Assembly: GCA_028571685.1 (NCBI GenBank)
Contig: CM053141.1
Span: 52,946,333-53,010,332, forward strand
DNA: 64,000 bases
Source of the DNA: Heterohyrax brucei
Taxonomy: Eukaryota > Chordata > Mammalia > Hyracoidea > Procaviidae
Direction: 5' to 3'
Of this stretch, positions 14,401 through 24,560 are shown piece by piece; position 1 is the stretch's first letter, and each line of letters begins with the position of its first letter. The position numbers and the translations under genes are program-made. A model generated the notes under the pieces. The model was not told where the DNA came from. It searched no databases and saw nothing but the letters and a program-made list of their open reading frames with translations.

Positions 14401-17400
14401 GCAGCCAGCCCTGCGGCCCCACGTCCACAAGCAACCGGAGAAGACCACCCGCGTGCGGACTGTGCTGAATGAGAAGCAGTTGCACACCTTGCGGACCTGC
14501 TACGCCGCCAATCCCCGGCCCGACGCGCTCATGAAGGAGCAGCTGGTGGAGATGACGGGCCTCAGCCCCCGTGTGATCCGGGTCTGGTTTCAGAACAAGC
14601 GGTGCAAGGACAAGAAGCGCAGCATCATGATGAAGCAGCTTCAGCAGCAGCAACCGAATGACAAAACTGTGAGTGGCCCTGGGGGCCTGATAGAGGGCAC
14701 GGGAGGCTGGGTCCCGCGCGGGAGAGGTCCTGTGCCCAACGCCCAGATTATTCCTGTTTTCAGTCCTGCTCTGGAACAAGAACCAGCACCGCAGCCTCTC
14801 AGCCCTAGCTCATCCATTCACCTGATAACAAGATGCTAGCAGGGTGAGCCACCGGCCCGAGGCCAGGCAGCTCTCGGGGACCGTTGGGCAATCGGACCTG
14901 TTGAGCCTTCTCTCCCTGCGGGCCCTTCTCCCTGGCCCTTCCCCAAGAACCGGATGGACCGATCATCCCCGACTCATCCAGGCCTGACCCGACTTTTGCC
15001 CGACTTCAGGTCTTAAGCACCCTACCAGGGAAAGGAAGGAACACACTTCAGTCTCAGCCTAGGTCCAGAGTTCGATGGGTGGGTCATGCTGGAGGGCACC
15101 CGGACATGTCCGTCTGCTTCCTGAGGTGTGGAGCTGTACCTCTAGGCTGTGGTAGTCCCTGAGGATGACTGTGTGGCGTGCAGGAATAGAGCACCCTCTC
15201 TTCCAAGCGAAGCCCAGACTCTCATAGACACCCTCAGATCCCTCTCTGTTATACTAGGCAGACAGCAGCCTCTACCCCTCAGGTATCCTAGTTAACTGAT
15301 GCTAAAGAGTTTCTTTGTTTTTTTCTTTTTCTTTTTACTGCTACAGTCCTATTTTTAAACGTCATAAAACTAGCTGTCATTAAACTTGGCAGACTAGCCA
15401 GGACTGGGCCAGGATACTTTCTAAGTTGGTTAGTGGGTAATAAGCACAACAGCAGCCAGACCCCAAAGCTGGAGAAGAGCAGGGTCAGCTGGCAGTGTCG
15501 GGTGTGGGCGGCTGCGTAGAGAAAATAGCCAGCAAGCTGAAGCTGTCCAGGAAGCCACCAATTCTAGAGGCTGGGCCTCCCCTACTTCTGGGATGCTCTG
15601 GTGTGGGAAGATAGGAGGGAGGAATTGGGATGAGCCGTCAATGGAGGAGAAAGAAGTAAGTCCTAGTACACTGGGTTTCATAAGACCCCAGCAGATCTAA
15701 TTGTCCAGCCCCAGAAGCAGAAATACAAAACACAATAAAACAAAATGGAACTCCAATTTGATATCCATACAGCAGATTAACTGAACCAATAAAGGCCACC
15801 ATGTAGATAAGATAATACATTTGCTTAGCCTGTGCTTACAATAGAGAGAGGGAGTTTGCTCATTAACATGTTGGGCTTGGGGGGGCCCTGTTCGCAGAAT
15901 ATCCAGGGGATGACAGGAACTCCCATGGTGGCTGCCAGTCCAGAGAGACACGATGGTGGCTTACAAGCTAACCCAGTGGAAGTGCAAAGTTACCAGCCAC
16001 CTTGGAAAGTACTGAGTGACTTCGCCTTGCAGAGTGACATAGATCAGCCTGCTTTTCAGCAACTGGTAAGTGTTGGCTCCCAGACTGAGGAGGCTGAATT
16101 CCCAAGGAAAGGAGACTCTGGTTTCATTACCATAAAATGAAAGATTGGGGGTGTGGTGAAAAGAAGGGAACAGGGACAGATTACCCAATAAGCAAGGTAC
16201 ACACAGGGTTACTTGTGCTTCCTGATTAGTCTCTAGTGTGCAATTTTACCTGTGGTGAAACCCATGTGAAATTCTGCACTAGTGATTAGTAAGTTAATTT
16301 CACCTTTTTTTTGTGTTCATTTGGCTGTGTGTGCCACATACTGTGTATGACATTTGAACTTGTATACTTAAAAGTGTTCAAGCAGTGCTGTATTTTATTG
16401 CAAGATGTGTGAAATCTATGAGAAATTCTGCACTACTGATTAGTAAGTAAACATAAGTAAGCCTGTGCATACACAGGTGAGTTTGTATACTACAGATAAA
16501 GTAAGTAAACATAGGTAAGCCGGTGCATACCTTGCTTACTAATTAACCCACCCCTGAAAGGGAAGCAACTGCTTGGGAGACAATTTTTCTATAAGACTGC
16601 ATAATTGCACCATACAAAATGAATCTACTATCAATCAGGCCTGCTTTGATGGATTCGTTTCAGGGTGCCTCACTAGATAAACATGTGGTGGGCTGTATTG
16701 CAGAGTCATGCAATAAAACTTTTAGATTTGGAGGGGACTTCACCTTAGCATTTTGACTAGCATTTAGCGAATTTATCCCTCTTAAGAGAATAGCTCCTAG
16801 AGAATGACATATTTAAGTACTCAGTTCAAGGTGATCACAATACATAATCAACTTTCAGACATATCCAGAAAGTTCAGTTATATAAATAGATGATACATAT
16901 TTTGACACTATTATCCCTTTGTGGGAATATGTTAATCTAAAATATAGGACTGCTTGAGTACTTTAGACTGTATGAGTTCAAATTTTACATAGTCACCTTC
17001 TATGGTGGCATGTACAGCAAAAAGATCATGTGATCTACCACTCAGAGAATCTGTGAAGATCTGTCCTAGTATTATGCCTTAGACATTTGGAGAAAGCTAA
17101 ACCAGTGTTCGACTAACAAAGGCATAAAAGTTCAAGATAGATAAAAATAATGAATAGGCATTCTTAGTAATAACAATATTTCTATACTGTACATAAGATT
17201 TTTTCTGAAAAAGTGGATAGCTTACAGGCTCTACAGATCGCTCTTCTATAAAACATGAAAATCTGTTCTAAAAACTTGCTACTTCTTTTGCAGTAAAACT
17301 TTAGAGATCAAGTCCAGCTTTTCACATTCGCATGTACCAGGAGGACATTTCCTTTCTCAGTTGTAATACCTAGGTAATCGGTCAGGGTTGAGTTGTTTCC

Positions 17401-18465
17401 AGGACTTGGCCCTAAGGTTAAGTTTGTAAATGGACAAGTCATGGCTAGGCAGGTTTGAGAAGTCCCTTAACTCACAGTGAGAAAATTGTGAGACAGCGTT
17501 TTAGAAAAAGGAAGGTATACCCTGGGAGAAGGAGATAAAACTGTGTATTTTAAAGTCAGGTCAATCTGAAGTTATTTGAGTGAAACCTGGATTATAGAAG
17601 ACTGGTGAGGGGAGGGCTCAGGCTAGCCACGTGTGTGCATCTTTTGAAACTTCAGTGTCCAATGAGAGCAGTGGAGAAGTTGTGGAATACAGCCAAAGAG
17701 GTTTACAACAGCAGAGCTTTTCTGCTGAAAAGAAGGAGCCAGATATTTGCAATGCGGTGATGTTATAATGCATGAGTCTCTTCTTGGAAGAGCCTGATTT
17801 AAAAGAGAGAGAGAGAAAGAGAAAGGCCAAGAGGCAGCAGCACCAGCTACAAAGAAGAAAGCCCACGCTGTGAGCCCTCTGAGGAGCTCATCACTGTTCT
17901 GAGGAGCCTCTTCTGACTTGCCCATCACAGCATCTAAGCTCTGTGTTACAGGATTTTCCAACTCAGGAAGAGAGTTTGGGTGCCTAGAGACTGACAACTT
18001 GCCTGCTCCCAGGGCAGTATGTAACCGGCAGGATCATTTTATTTCAAGCATGCACGGTAGCACTGTGATGCTATTTTACAGTGGTATCTTAAATAATTTA
18101 ATGCAACATAATGTTGGGAATTCAGTTTGAGTAAAACAGATCTCTTAGAAGATGGGAAAGGGAGAAGATTTCTTCTCAAGTTATTCTCACTCACAGGTTT
18201 TGTTTAATTAAGCCTGTTAAAATTCAGTTAGGTGGATCAATACCTGTCTGTCTGCGCAGTCTCACACACAGACACATGTGACAAGTTTGTAATCCTTTCA
18301 TGGAGACAGTCACAGCTTCCTTGACTCATTTCTCAACCTTCCATGCAGGTCAACTTTTCAGAAGGAGGACCTGGCTCCAATTCCACTGGCAGTGAAGTGG
18401 CATCGATGTCCTCTCAGCTCCCAGATACACCTAACAGCATGGTAGCCAGCCCTATTGAGGCATGA
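8461..18465 (+). CDS. ISL1: ISL1, LIM-homeodomain transcription factor (six coding exons, intact)
   Basis: Nuclear transcription factor needed for motor neurons, pancreatic islets, second heart field and hindlimb; it binds TAAT-type sites and pairs with LDB1 and LHX3 (family knowledge). Seen here: exons 8461-8488, 9310-9499, 12224-12483, 14382-14668, 15898-16065 and 18349-18465 sum to 1050 nt, giving 349 residues plus TGA, the usual ISL1 length. All introns are GT-AG and all phases agree. Two LIM zinc-binding domains lie at about residues 17-70 and 79-133, a homeodomain with WFQNKR at about 181-240, then a glutamine run and a C-terminal LIM-interaction region. The chosen ATG has G at -3 and G at +4; a second in-frame ATG follows three codons later. 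No stop, frameshift or missing Cys/His ligand was seen. Confidence 0.98.
8489..9309 (+). other. ISL1: ISL1 intron 1
   Basis: GT-AG intron without recognisable interspersed repeats. It holds short homopolymers (G-run at 9028-9034, A then G run at about 9191-9207). No other gene seen. Confidence 0.85.
9310..9499 (+). CDS. ISL1: ISL1 coding exon 2 (LIM1)
   Basis: Acceptor TTTCAG ends at 9309 and donor GTACGC begins at 9500. The exon encodes the first LIM domain: [14 protein letters not shown], then [15 protein letters not shown] and the distal cysteines of [16 protein letters not shown]. All eight zinc ligands expected for a LIM domain are visible. Confidence 0.97.
9500..12223 (+). other. ISL1: ISL1 intron 2
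   Basis: 2.7-kb GT-AG intron, repeat-poor. A T-run of about 23 bases lies at 10295-10317. The rest is unique-looking AT-rich sequence with several TAATT and GATAA motifs; no gene or transposon recognised. Confidence 0.85.
12224..12483 (+). CDS. ISL1: ISL1 coding exon 3 (LIM2)
   Basis: Acceptor ACACAG ends at 12223 and donor GTACTC begins at 12484. It encodes the second LIM domain ([42 protein letters not shown]) and the start of the linker to the homeodomain ([13 protein letters not shown]). Confidence 0.97.
12484..14381 (+). other. ISL1: ISL1 intron 3
   Basis: 1.9-kb GT-AG intron with no recognised repeats. The AT-rich part around 13000-13200 contains TAATTG/TAATTAAA-type homeodomain motifs (also 12881-12887), which may be regulatory; this is not established. 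Confidence 0.8.
14382..14668 (+). CDS. ISL1: ISL1 coding exon 4 (homeodomain)
   Basis: Acceptor CGGCAG ends at 14381 and donor GTGAGT begins at 14669. It encodes the whole homeodomain, from about [14 protein letters not shown] to [16 protein letters not shown], with the invariant W, F, N and R of recognition helix 3, then [14 protein letters not shown]. The exon ends on a codon boundary (phase 0). Confidence 0.97.
14669..15897 (+). other. ISL1: ISL1 intron 4
   Basis: 1.2-kb GT-AG intron. The first 170 bases are open in the exon 4 frame but carry no domain and begin with a strong donor. No repeats recognised. Confidence 0.85.
15898..16065 (+). CDS. ISL1: ISL1 coding exon 5
   Basis: 168 nt, phase 0 at both ends, between acceptor TCGCAG and donor GTAAGT. 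It encodes 56 residues starting [14 protein letters not shown] and ending [10 protein letters not shown]. This is the region that in ISL1 contacts the LIM domains of LHX3 (family knowledge). Because both ends are phase 0, skipping would keep the frame. Confidence 0.96.
16066..18348 (+). other. ISL1: ISL1 intron 5
   Basis: 2.3-kb GT-AG intron. Its first part holds the repeat-structured segment 16181-16552 (separate entry). The rest is unique-looking, AT-rich, with a GA-rich patch at about 17805-17830. Confidence 0.85.
16181..16552. repeat. Unassigned repeat with inverted termini and internal direct repeats (ISL1 intron 5)
   Basis: The left end (16181-16208) contains TAAGCAAGGTACACACAGG; the right end (about 16520-16552) reads in reverse complement as TAAGCAAGGTATGCACCGG, so the ends form an imperfect inverted repeat about 20 bp long. 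Inside, a motif ending ATTCTGCACTA.TGATTAGT occurs at 16269-16290 and again at 16424-16445. A 30-bp motif beginning GTAAGTAAACATA occurs at 16444-16473 and 16501-16530. I do not recognise the family. It could be a non-autonomous DNA element or a locally duplicated sequence. Confidence 0.45.
18349..18465 (+). CDS. ISL1: ISL1 coding exon 6, with stop
   Basis: Acceptor ATGCAG ends at 18348. It encodes [20 protein letters not shown] onward to MVASPIEA and then TGA at 18463-18465. The serine-rich acidic C-terminus is as expected for ISL1. Confidence 0.96.
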   Translation, partial: VNFSEGGPGSNSTGSEVASMSSQLPDTPNSMVASPIEA

Positions 18466-19605
18466 GGAACATTCATTTAGATGTATTTTTTTCCCTGTTG
18501 GAGAAAGTGGAAAATTATAATGTTGAACTCCGAAACAAAAGTATTTAATGACCCAGTCAGTGAAAACTGAATCCAGAAATGAATGCTCCGTGGAATGCAC
18601 GAAGTCCGTTCTGATGACAAGGTGACATGGTAGCAACACTGTGAAGACAATCATGGGATTTTACTAGAAGTAAAACAAACAGCAGACAAAACCCAACACC
18701 CAACATATGCTATCCAATGACCTTAGGAGTACTGAAAAAAAAAAAAAAAGACGTTTTTAAAACGTAGAGGATTTATATTCAAGGATCTCAAAAAAAAAAA
18801 AGTATTTTCATTTCACTGCACATCTAGAGAAAAGCAGAAATAGAGATTTTTTTTCCCTAGTGCATCCTGATCTGAATGGTGCTGTTTATTGGTCATTGCC
18901 TTGCCAAACAGAAGTTCCAGCAAATGCAAATGAGCAGGAAGAAAAAGTTGACCTCCTTGGCTGAAAAATTTCTTTTCAAGCAGGTGGAGTTACATTGGTT
19001 TGCAGTGTGTTTAGTCTTCTTTCACAAGGGGTTAATTGAAATTCTGGATCTCTTAGCATGTCCTATAGCTGTTTTTCCTTACTTTTTTTCCTCCTTTAAT
19101 TTTTTTTTTTTTTGAGATCCATCCTCTATCAAGAAGTCTGAAGCGACTTTAAAGGTTTTTGAATTCAGATTTAAAAACCAGTTTATAAAGCATTGCAACA
19201 AGGTTACCTCTATTTTGCCACAAGCGTCTCGGGATTGTGTTTGACTTGTGTCTGTCCACGAACTTTTCCCCCAAAGATGTGTATAGTTATTGGTTAAAAT
19301 GACTGTTTTCTCTCTGGAAATAAAGAGGAAAAAGGAAACTTTTTTTTTTGTTTGCTCTTGCATTACAGAAGTTATAAAGTAATTTATTATTTATTGTCAG
19401 AAGACTTGCCACTTTTCATGTCATTTGACATTTTTTGTTTGCTGAAGTATAAAAAGATAAAGGTTGTACCGTGGTCTTTGAATTATATGTCTAATTATAT
19501 GTGTTTTGTCTTTTTTTCTTAATTATGTGAAATCAAAGCGCCATATGTAGAATTATATCGTAAGGAGTATTTCACCAATAAATGTTTGGCCTAGATAAAT
19601 AAATC
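18466..19605 (+). other. ISL1: ISL1 3' UTR
   Basis: Begins after the stop codon. AATAAA lies at 19577-19582, with a second AATAAA shortly after, so cleavage is expected near 19600. The segment has A-runs at about 18735-18749 and 18790-18800, and AU-rich stretches with ATTTATT (about 19383-19395) of the kind that can destabilise mRNA. A further AATAAA at 20701 could serve a longer isoform. The end is inferred from the signal only. Confidence 0.75.
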
Positions 19606-22600
19606 AATGCCATGATCCAGGGTCCCTCTTTTGTACATGTTTACAAGTTAAGCTGTTAAAATGTCTGAAATTACAACTCCATGTGAATCAGAGGATAAAC
19701 TGACATACAGTAGGTATGATACTTCGTTGCAAGTAACCTAAGGTCCACCTGGTGATTTTGAGTTTCATGAGTTGTATCAAAGCTTGTTGAAAGGGCTTAG
19801 AGCTAATCTGCGATAATGTTACCTTTTTTCTTTTAAATGAGATGCTATTGTCTGTTGTTAATGCCTTTCCTAACTCAGATCTCTTGTCTTACTGGGTCCT
19901 GTATTACTCCCTTCCTCTACCCAAATAAGAAGAGGGACCTGCTTAGAATGGGTTTCGATTCTGAGTCACAATTTCATTTTCTTAGAATGAGTGCTTTATA
20001 CCAAAGGCCCTGTTTAGGATTGTCGAAGTAACCTGCGTTCCAAGTAGAAACTCTTACAAAAAGAGAGGCTTTCTGCTGAGCCAGCGAGGTATGACCATTA
20101 TTTACTAGTGGCGGCTGTCAGCCCACTGAGAAACTGAGAAACGCTGCTTGCTTTGCACAGGAGATGCTAGACAGCATGTTTCTGGGTAGTTCCTGGGCCA
20201 GAGTGTGTCCTAGCCCCTTCCTCCTGCCCGCATGTTGTTCCGACCCCTTTTCCTCCCTCATGTTTCCCTTTTCCTATACCTTCTGTTCCAGAAACTTGTG
20301 GGTAGAGTGACTGGCTAGGGCAGAGAAACATGGCCATGTGCGCTGTTGGGAAATCTACTTTTTCTGTGGGGGGCGGGTGTGGGGTGAGAGGCAAGCTGGT
20401 GTGTTTTGCAGGCCCCCTTTGGTAGTCTCAGTTACATGGACTCTGGACAGACGTTTTTCCCCCACCGGTGTTTAGCAATAGTTCGTGTTCCAGAGCCAGA
20501 ACCCAGGGATGTTGGAGGTAAATTCCCTATTCCTGGCCAACATCCTGCTTCTCTGTACTCCTCGGTTTGGGGGATGCAGAGTTAGCAATTAGGGCTACAT
20601 TCTGTTCTTTCTTTTGTTTCTCCCACCCCCAGGATTCTTTGGAAACTGGATTCATTTGTACGCTCCAGTGTAATATCGCTTTAAGTATCTGACAACTCTT
20701 AATAAATATGAAAGCTTACTGTACCCTAATCATGTGTCATGTGGCGCAAACCCTGTCGGATCCCTGACAAGGAGCAGGGTGAGGAGGGGGCTGGAGATGG
20801 GGCAAGTCCTAAGGCCCCCCACCACCAGCTCTCTTGTCTATTCCATCCTCTCCAAGCTCCTGATCTTCAAACCAGTGCAAATAGGGAAGAGAGCCTCAAT
20901 TAGGCCTTTGTTTGGCATTGTTCTACATAACGGGGTTAATTACAGGCTCTAATGTGGGGGCCGAGAGAAAACAAACTTTGCATTGAAAATGTTATAGTGC
21001 ATTAGACATGCCCGTTGATTACTTTGATTGTTGTGTCTAATTCTTGACAGAAGGATAATAATCTGGCCAGCAGTAATAATGGATTGTAGTTAAAAGAGTT
21101 ATGTCATACCTCATACGGATCTTCTCTGGGAGATGGCTTCTACCCGCCCCCACCCCCCAATGCCTCTTCTCTAATCTCTTGCCACCAGACTTGAAGCTCT
21201 GAGCTTCCTGTTGATTCTTTTGAGTCTTTTTCCACAGTACCTTGAAGGGTTAATGATATCTAAGAGGGTTAATGCGCCTGTATGGGTGGTATGGGTGGGT
21301 GGGTGTGGGTGAGTGGGTGTAGGGGTGGTGGGTCCAAGGTGAAAGTTGGTGGTTTCCCTGCAAACATTGTTGCTGATCTTCATCCCAAGCATGGAACCCA
21401 TTGAACCTTTCCCCAGCCACCACCTCTGGTAGACTCTTTTGAGAACATTGTACCATAGATATGATAGGGAAAGAGGGTAAGCAAAAAAACTCAGGATTTG
21501 AATACAATGAAGGGACTTACATCAAGCATACATCTTTGTGATGTTTTTTTCATTTTGGCATTTAATTTTTAAGATTAGGGGTGTGTGTGTGTGTTGGTAT
21601 TGATGTTTCACATATTTATGGGTGTCAGTCTTCTGAAGTTCACAGCTTGAATTTAAGAACAGTAATTTGGGGCAGGCTTAATGAATGAGTTGGTTTCACT
21701 TGCTAAATTCAAGATATTTGTTGCTTGATGGCTGAGAATAGATTGATGGGTCGATCGCTTACTAGTTCTTGTATTATTCATATAAAAGGTGTGTCTTTCC
21801 TTTCTAGGCTCCTCAGCAGGTGCTCTAAAACTGTGTAGCTGAAATGTCTTCTTGTTTGCAAACCCATCTCTTGCCCACACCCTGCACACCTCTGGAGACC
21901 AAGTTTCGAGCTTTGCTCTTCTGATGAAATTCCTCCTGTTTGCTATTCTCTTTGATCCTTCCTCCCCTTATTACTCTGAATTTTCCTTCTGGACATTATG
22001 ACTCACTTCCTCTAGCTTCTGCAAGCTAAAATTTAATGCAACTAAAAACCTGTGGGATGCTCTCCTTAAATCAGGGAATTCATATCAATATCTACTTTCT
22101 TACAGACAGGATCCCCCCCCCCCCTTGTTGTTTCAGAGTAATGGCATTTTCTGTTTTGGTCTTTAGTCTTCTATTTCCTTTTCATCAAATGAACCCAGTT
22201 TTGGTTTTTCATAGATTTAAAAGGGCTCTAAGAATCATACTTGAAGACTTTTTTTTTTTCCCTTCATTGAAATAACATTTCAGGTTATTTGGGATTCACT
22301 GTTGATGTGTGTCCTGCACTTGCCTATTAACAACTGTTTGGAGTTCAGGATTAAATAGATGACTTTGTGATATCCTGTGCTGTGCACCCTGATCAACTAG
22401 TTAGAGTCATACTGATGACCTCTTTTCTGGTCTATTTAGCCTTTTGAATACTAGCCCAAAATACAGCATGCTTTCAAGGTTCCTAGACCTACTTTGTATT
22501 TCCCTGGCACCTTATATTTTTAAACCATAGGGTTGAACTCACTGAAATACCAGTCCCATGTGGATTTACTTAGCCTTTTATTTTTTTTTCTTATAAAAGA

Positions 22601-23554
22601 AACCAAAAATTTAAAATCTGGGTTCAGACCAAAAGAAGAACTAATTTCGGATGGAATCCAACCAGTTTGGGCAGTTAATCTCATCACTAATGTAAGTAAA
22701 CTAAGCAGAAAAGACTTGCTTTTCTTATTTGTAAAGTTTATTTCAGTCAACTTTTGTAAATGAGATTTATAATCCAAATCATGCTTGAGTGCTGTTCATT
22801 AAAAACTATTTACATTCTCTCTGCTAATCAACAATTAAAGATTACATCACACCAAGACAAGTCAAGTTTTCTTTGGGCACTGGGAGAAAAAGTGAAATAA
22901 TTGTGTTTGTGTAGAAAGTTTAGAATGAATTCTTTTTTAAAGTGGTCCAAAATCTTAAGCTATTTAAATATTTAAAATAATAACAAGTAATTAGTATAGT
23001 GGGAGTTGGTGATTTTAACTAAAATGCAAGAAGTTAATTCAGGTCGCTGGCAGCCTGAGCTGTTTACTGATCTTCTTCCGATTGTTGTTTTCTTGATAAC
23101 AGAGCAAGCCACTGAATGGCTGTTTGAGCCCAGGCGCCACAAACATAAACTTCACAGCTTACAATGTCCTAAGTCGTGATGGAAGATCTCTCCACACCTC
23201 TGAGAGGCTTCTGAAGTGTAGACAGAGAAGTAGGTTCACAGGGAGCAAAGGAGGGGGAGGGGCGGGAGGGAAGGCTCCTTAGTGTTTGCCGTATTGTTAC
23301 TATCAAATCGTTTAATTTTTGTGATGCTTGGACTGTTAGCTCCAAGAGGCCAGAATCTGTGCATTGGAAAAGCAAGTCTGTCAACGGAACCGCACCTGAG
23401 TCTACTTGATTATTATTTTATATACATATATATGCATGTATATATATACATGTGTGTATTCATATGTATAAAACAGCAAATCTTTCTGCTTAATTATGTC
23501 TCTGCAAAGCACTCAGTATTTATAAGAAACGTTCTAAAAGGAGAAATAATACTA
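19606..23554. other. Downstream flank of ISL1, repeat-poor
   Basis: No coding gene seen and no SINE, RTE or L1 recognised. Simple-sequence spots are a GGGTG-rich run at about 21279-21330, (GT)n near 21581-21594 and a C-run near 22110-22123. Two AT-rich patches rich in TAAT/ATTA motifs (20890-21115 and 22790-23170) look like conserved non-coding DNA candidates. Confidence 0.65.
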
Positions 23555-23580
23555 GCCAGCCAAGTGCCATCGAGTCGGAT
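23555..23580 (-). mobile_element. Ultra-short RTE/AfroSINE 3'-end fragment
   Basis: Contains AAGTGCCATCGAGTCGG after an AGCC tail; one base differs from the other short copies. About 26 bp only. Confidence 0.65.
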
Positions 23581-23929
23581 TTGCCTTAAAAGGGATGCCT
23601 AGACTTAGGGAAATGATGTGGGATATGATTGCTTTGACCCAGGTGTGGAGAAAAGGCACGTGGTCTAACTCTTTAGGGGAACCATATGGGAGATTCTTTT
23701 GCCCAAGACCTGCTCATCCTCTTTCTGTTCTGCTGGTTAAAGACGTTCGTGGTCATTTCAGGTGTTGTTATCTGTGGATTTGATTGAGTTGGCTGCTTAT
23801 TTGTTTTGCCTATATTTCCAAGTAGTTCTCTATCCGCCCGCCCCCACTCCCTACCCCTAGCGTCTTCCTCATCCAGTTCACAGGAAGGCAGCGCAGGTCT
23901 TCAGGCCGGTGGGGAGGGGGTTGGTCAAT

Positions 23930-24560
23930 GGGAACCTGGACACTGGTCTAACCAGCCCCGCGACTCCCGCAGGCAAGTCGGCCCTTGATCCCTTAAAGCA
24001 GGGACGATCGTTGTGGACCCGAGAGGGAAGTAGGGTGTTGCTGGGCCCTTCTCTTTCAGGACTTGATCAGGTTGGCAGCTCTGGAGGGCTAATCCAAACA
24101 AGGCGCTTGACTTGTGAGGTCGCGAGTCTAGACAGAGCTGGTGACTCGGCGGCTTCTTATCTTTCCCTGGAATCAGTCGAAGAGACGCTTCCCGGCCCAC
24201 TGCGCTCAGCTCGCCGGGCCCGGAGCCACCGCACAGTGCAGACGGCACAACAAACACAGCACCTGAGGCTTTACAGCTTGCTTTATTGTTTAATGGGGAA
24301 TGCTGCAAAGCATTCATCTGTCTTCCTGGCCCAGACCGGACGATTTGCGTCCCAGCTCCTGAGCTGGGTGGGGTGTGTGCCAGGCCGGGCTGTCTCAGCA
24401 TCTCCCACTTGGATGGAGCTCCGTGATGTCTTTGGTGGTACATCGCGTGTGGACACGCACCGCTCCTGCCCTCCCCTCCACGACCTGCGGGAACAGAGCT
24501 GTGGCCTTTAGTCTTTATTCCGTGCCCCGGAGGTGGAGGAACTGTGTGAGAGAGCTTGGG
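23930..24560. promoter_or_regulatory. Orphan CpG-rich island downstream of ISL1
   Basis: A local rise in GC and CpG (for example GTCGCGAG, CTCGGCGG, CTCGCCGGGCCCGGAG) in otherwise AT-rich flanking DNA, about 4.5 kb past the ISL1 polyadenylation site. Long overlapping open frames occur on both strands, as expected from base composition, and none shows a domain. It may be a regulatory island or the promoter of a non-coding RNA; neither is shown by the sequence. Confidence 0.45.

Noticed and set aside
14669-14839. Open extension of exon 4 past its donor
   Set aside because: The donor GTGAGT is strong, the extension has no domain, and exon 5 joins in frame to give the normal ISL1 C-terminus.
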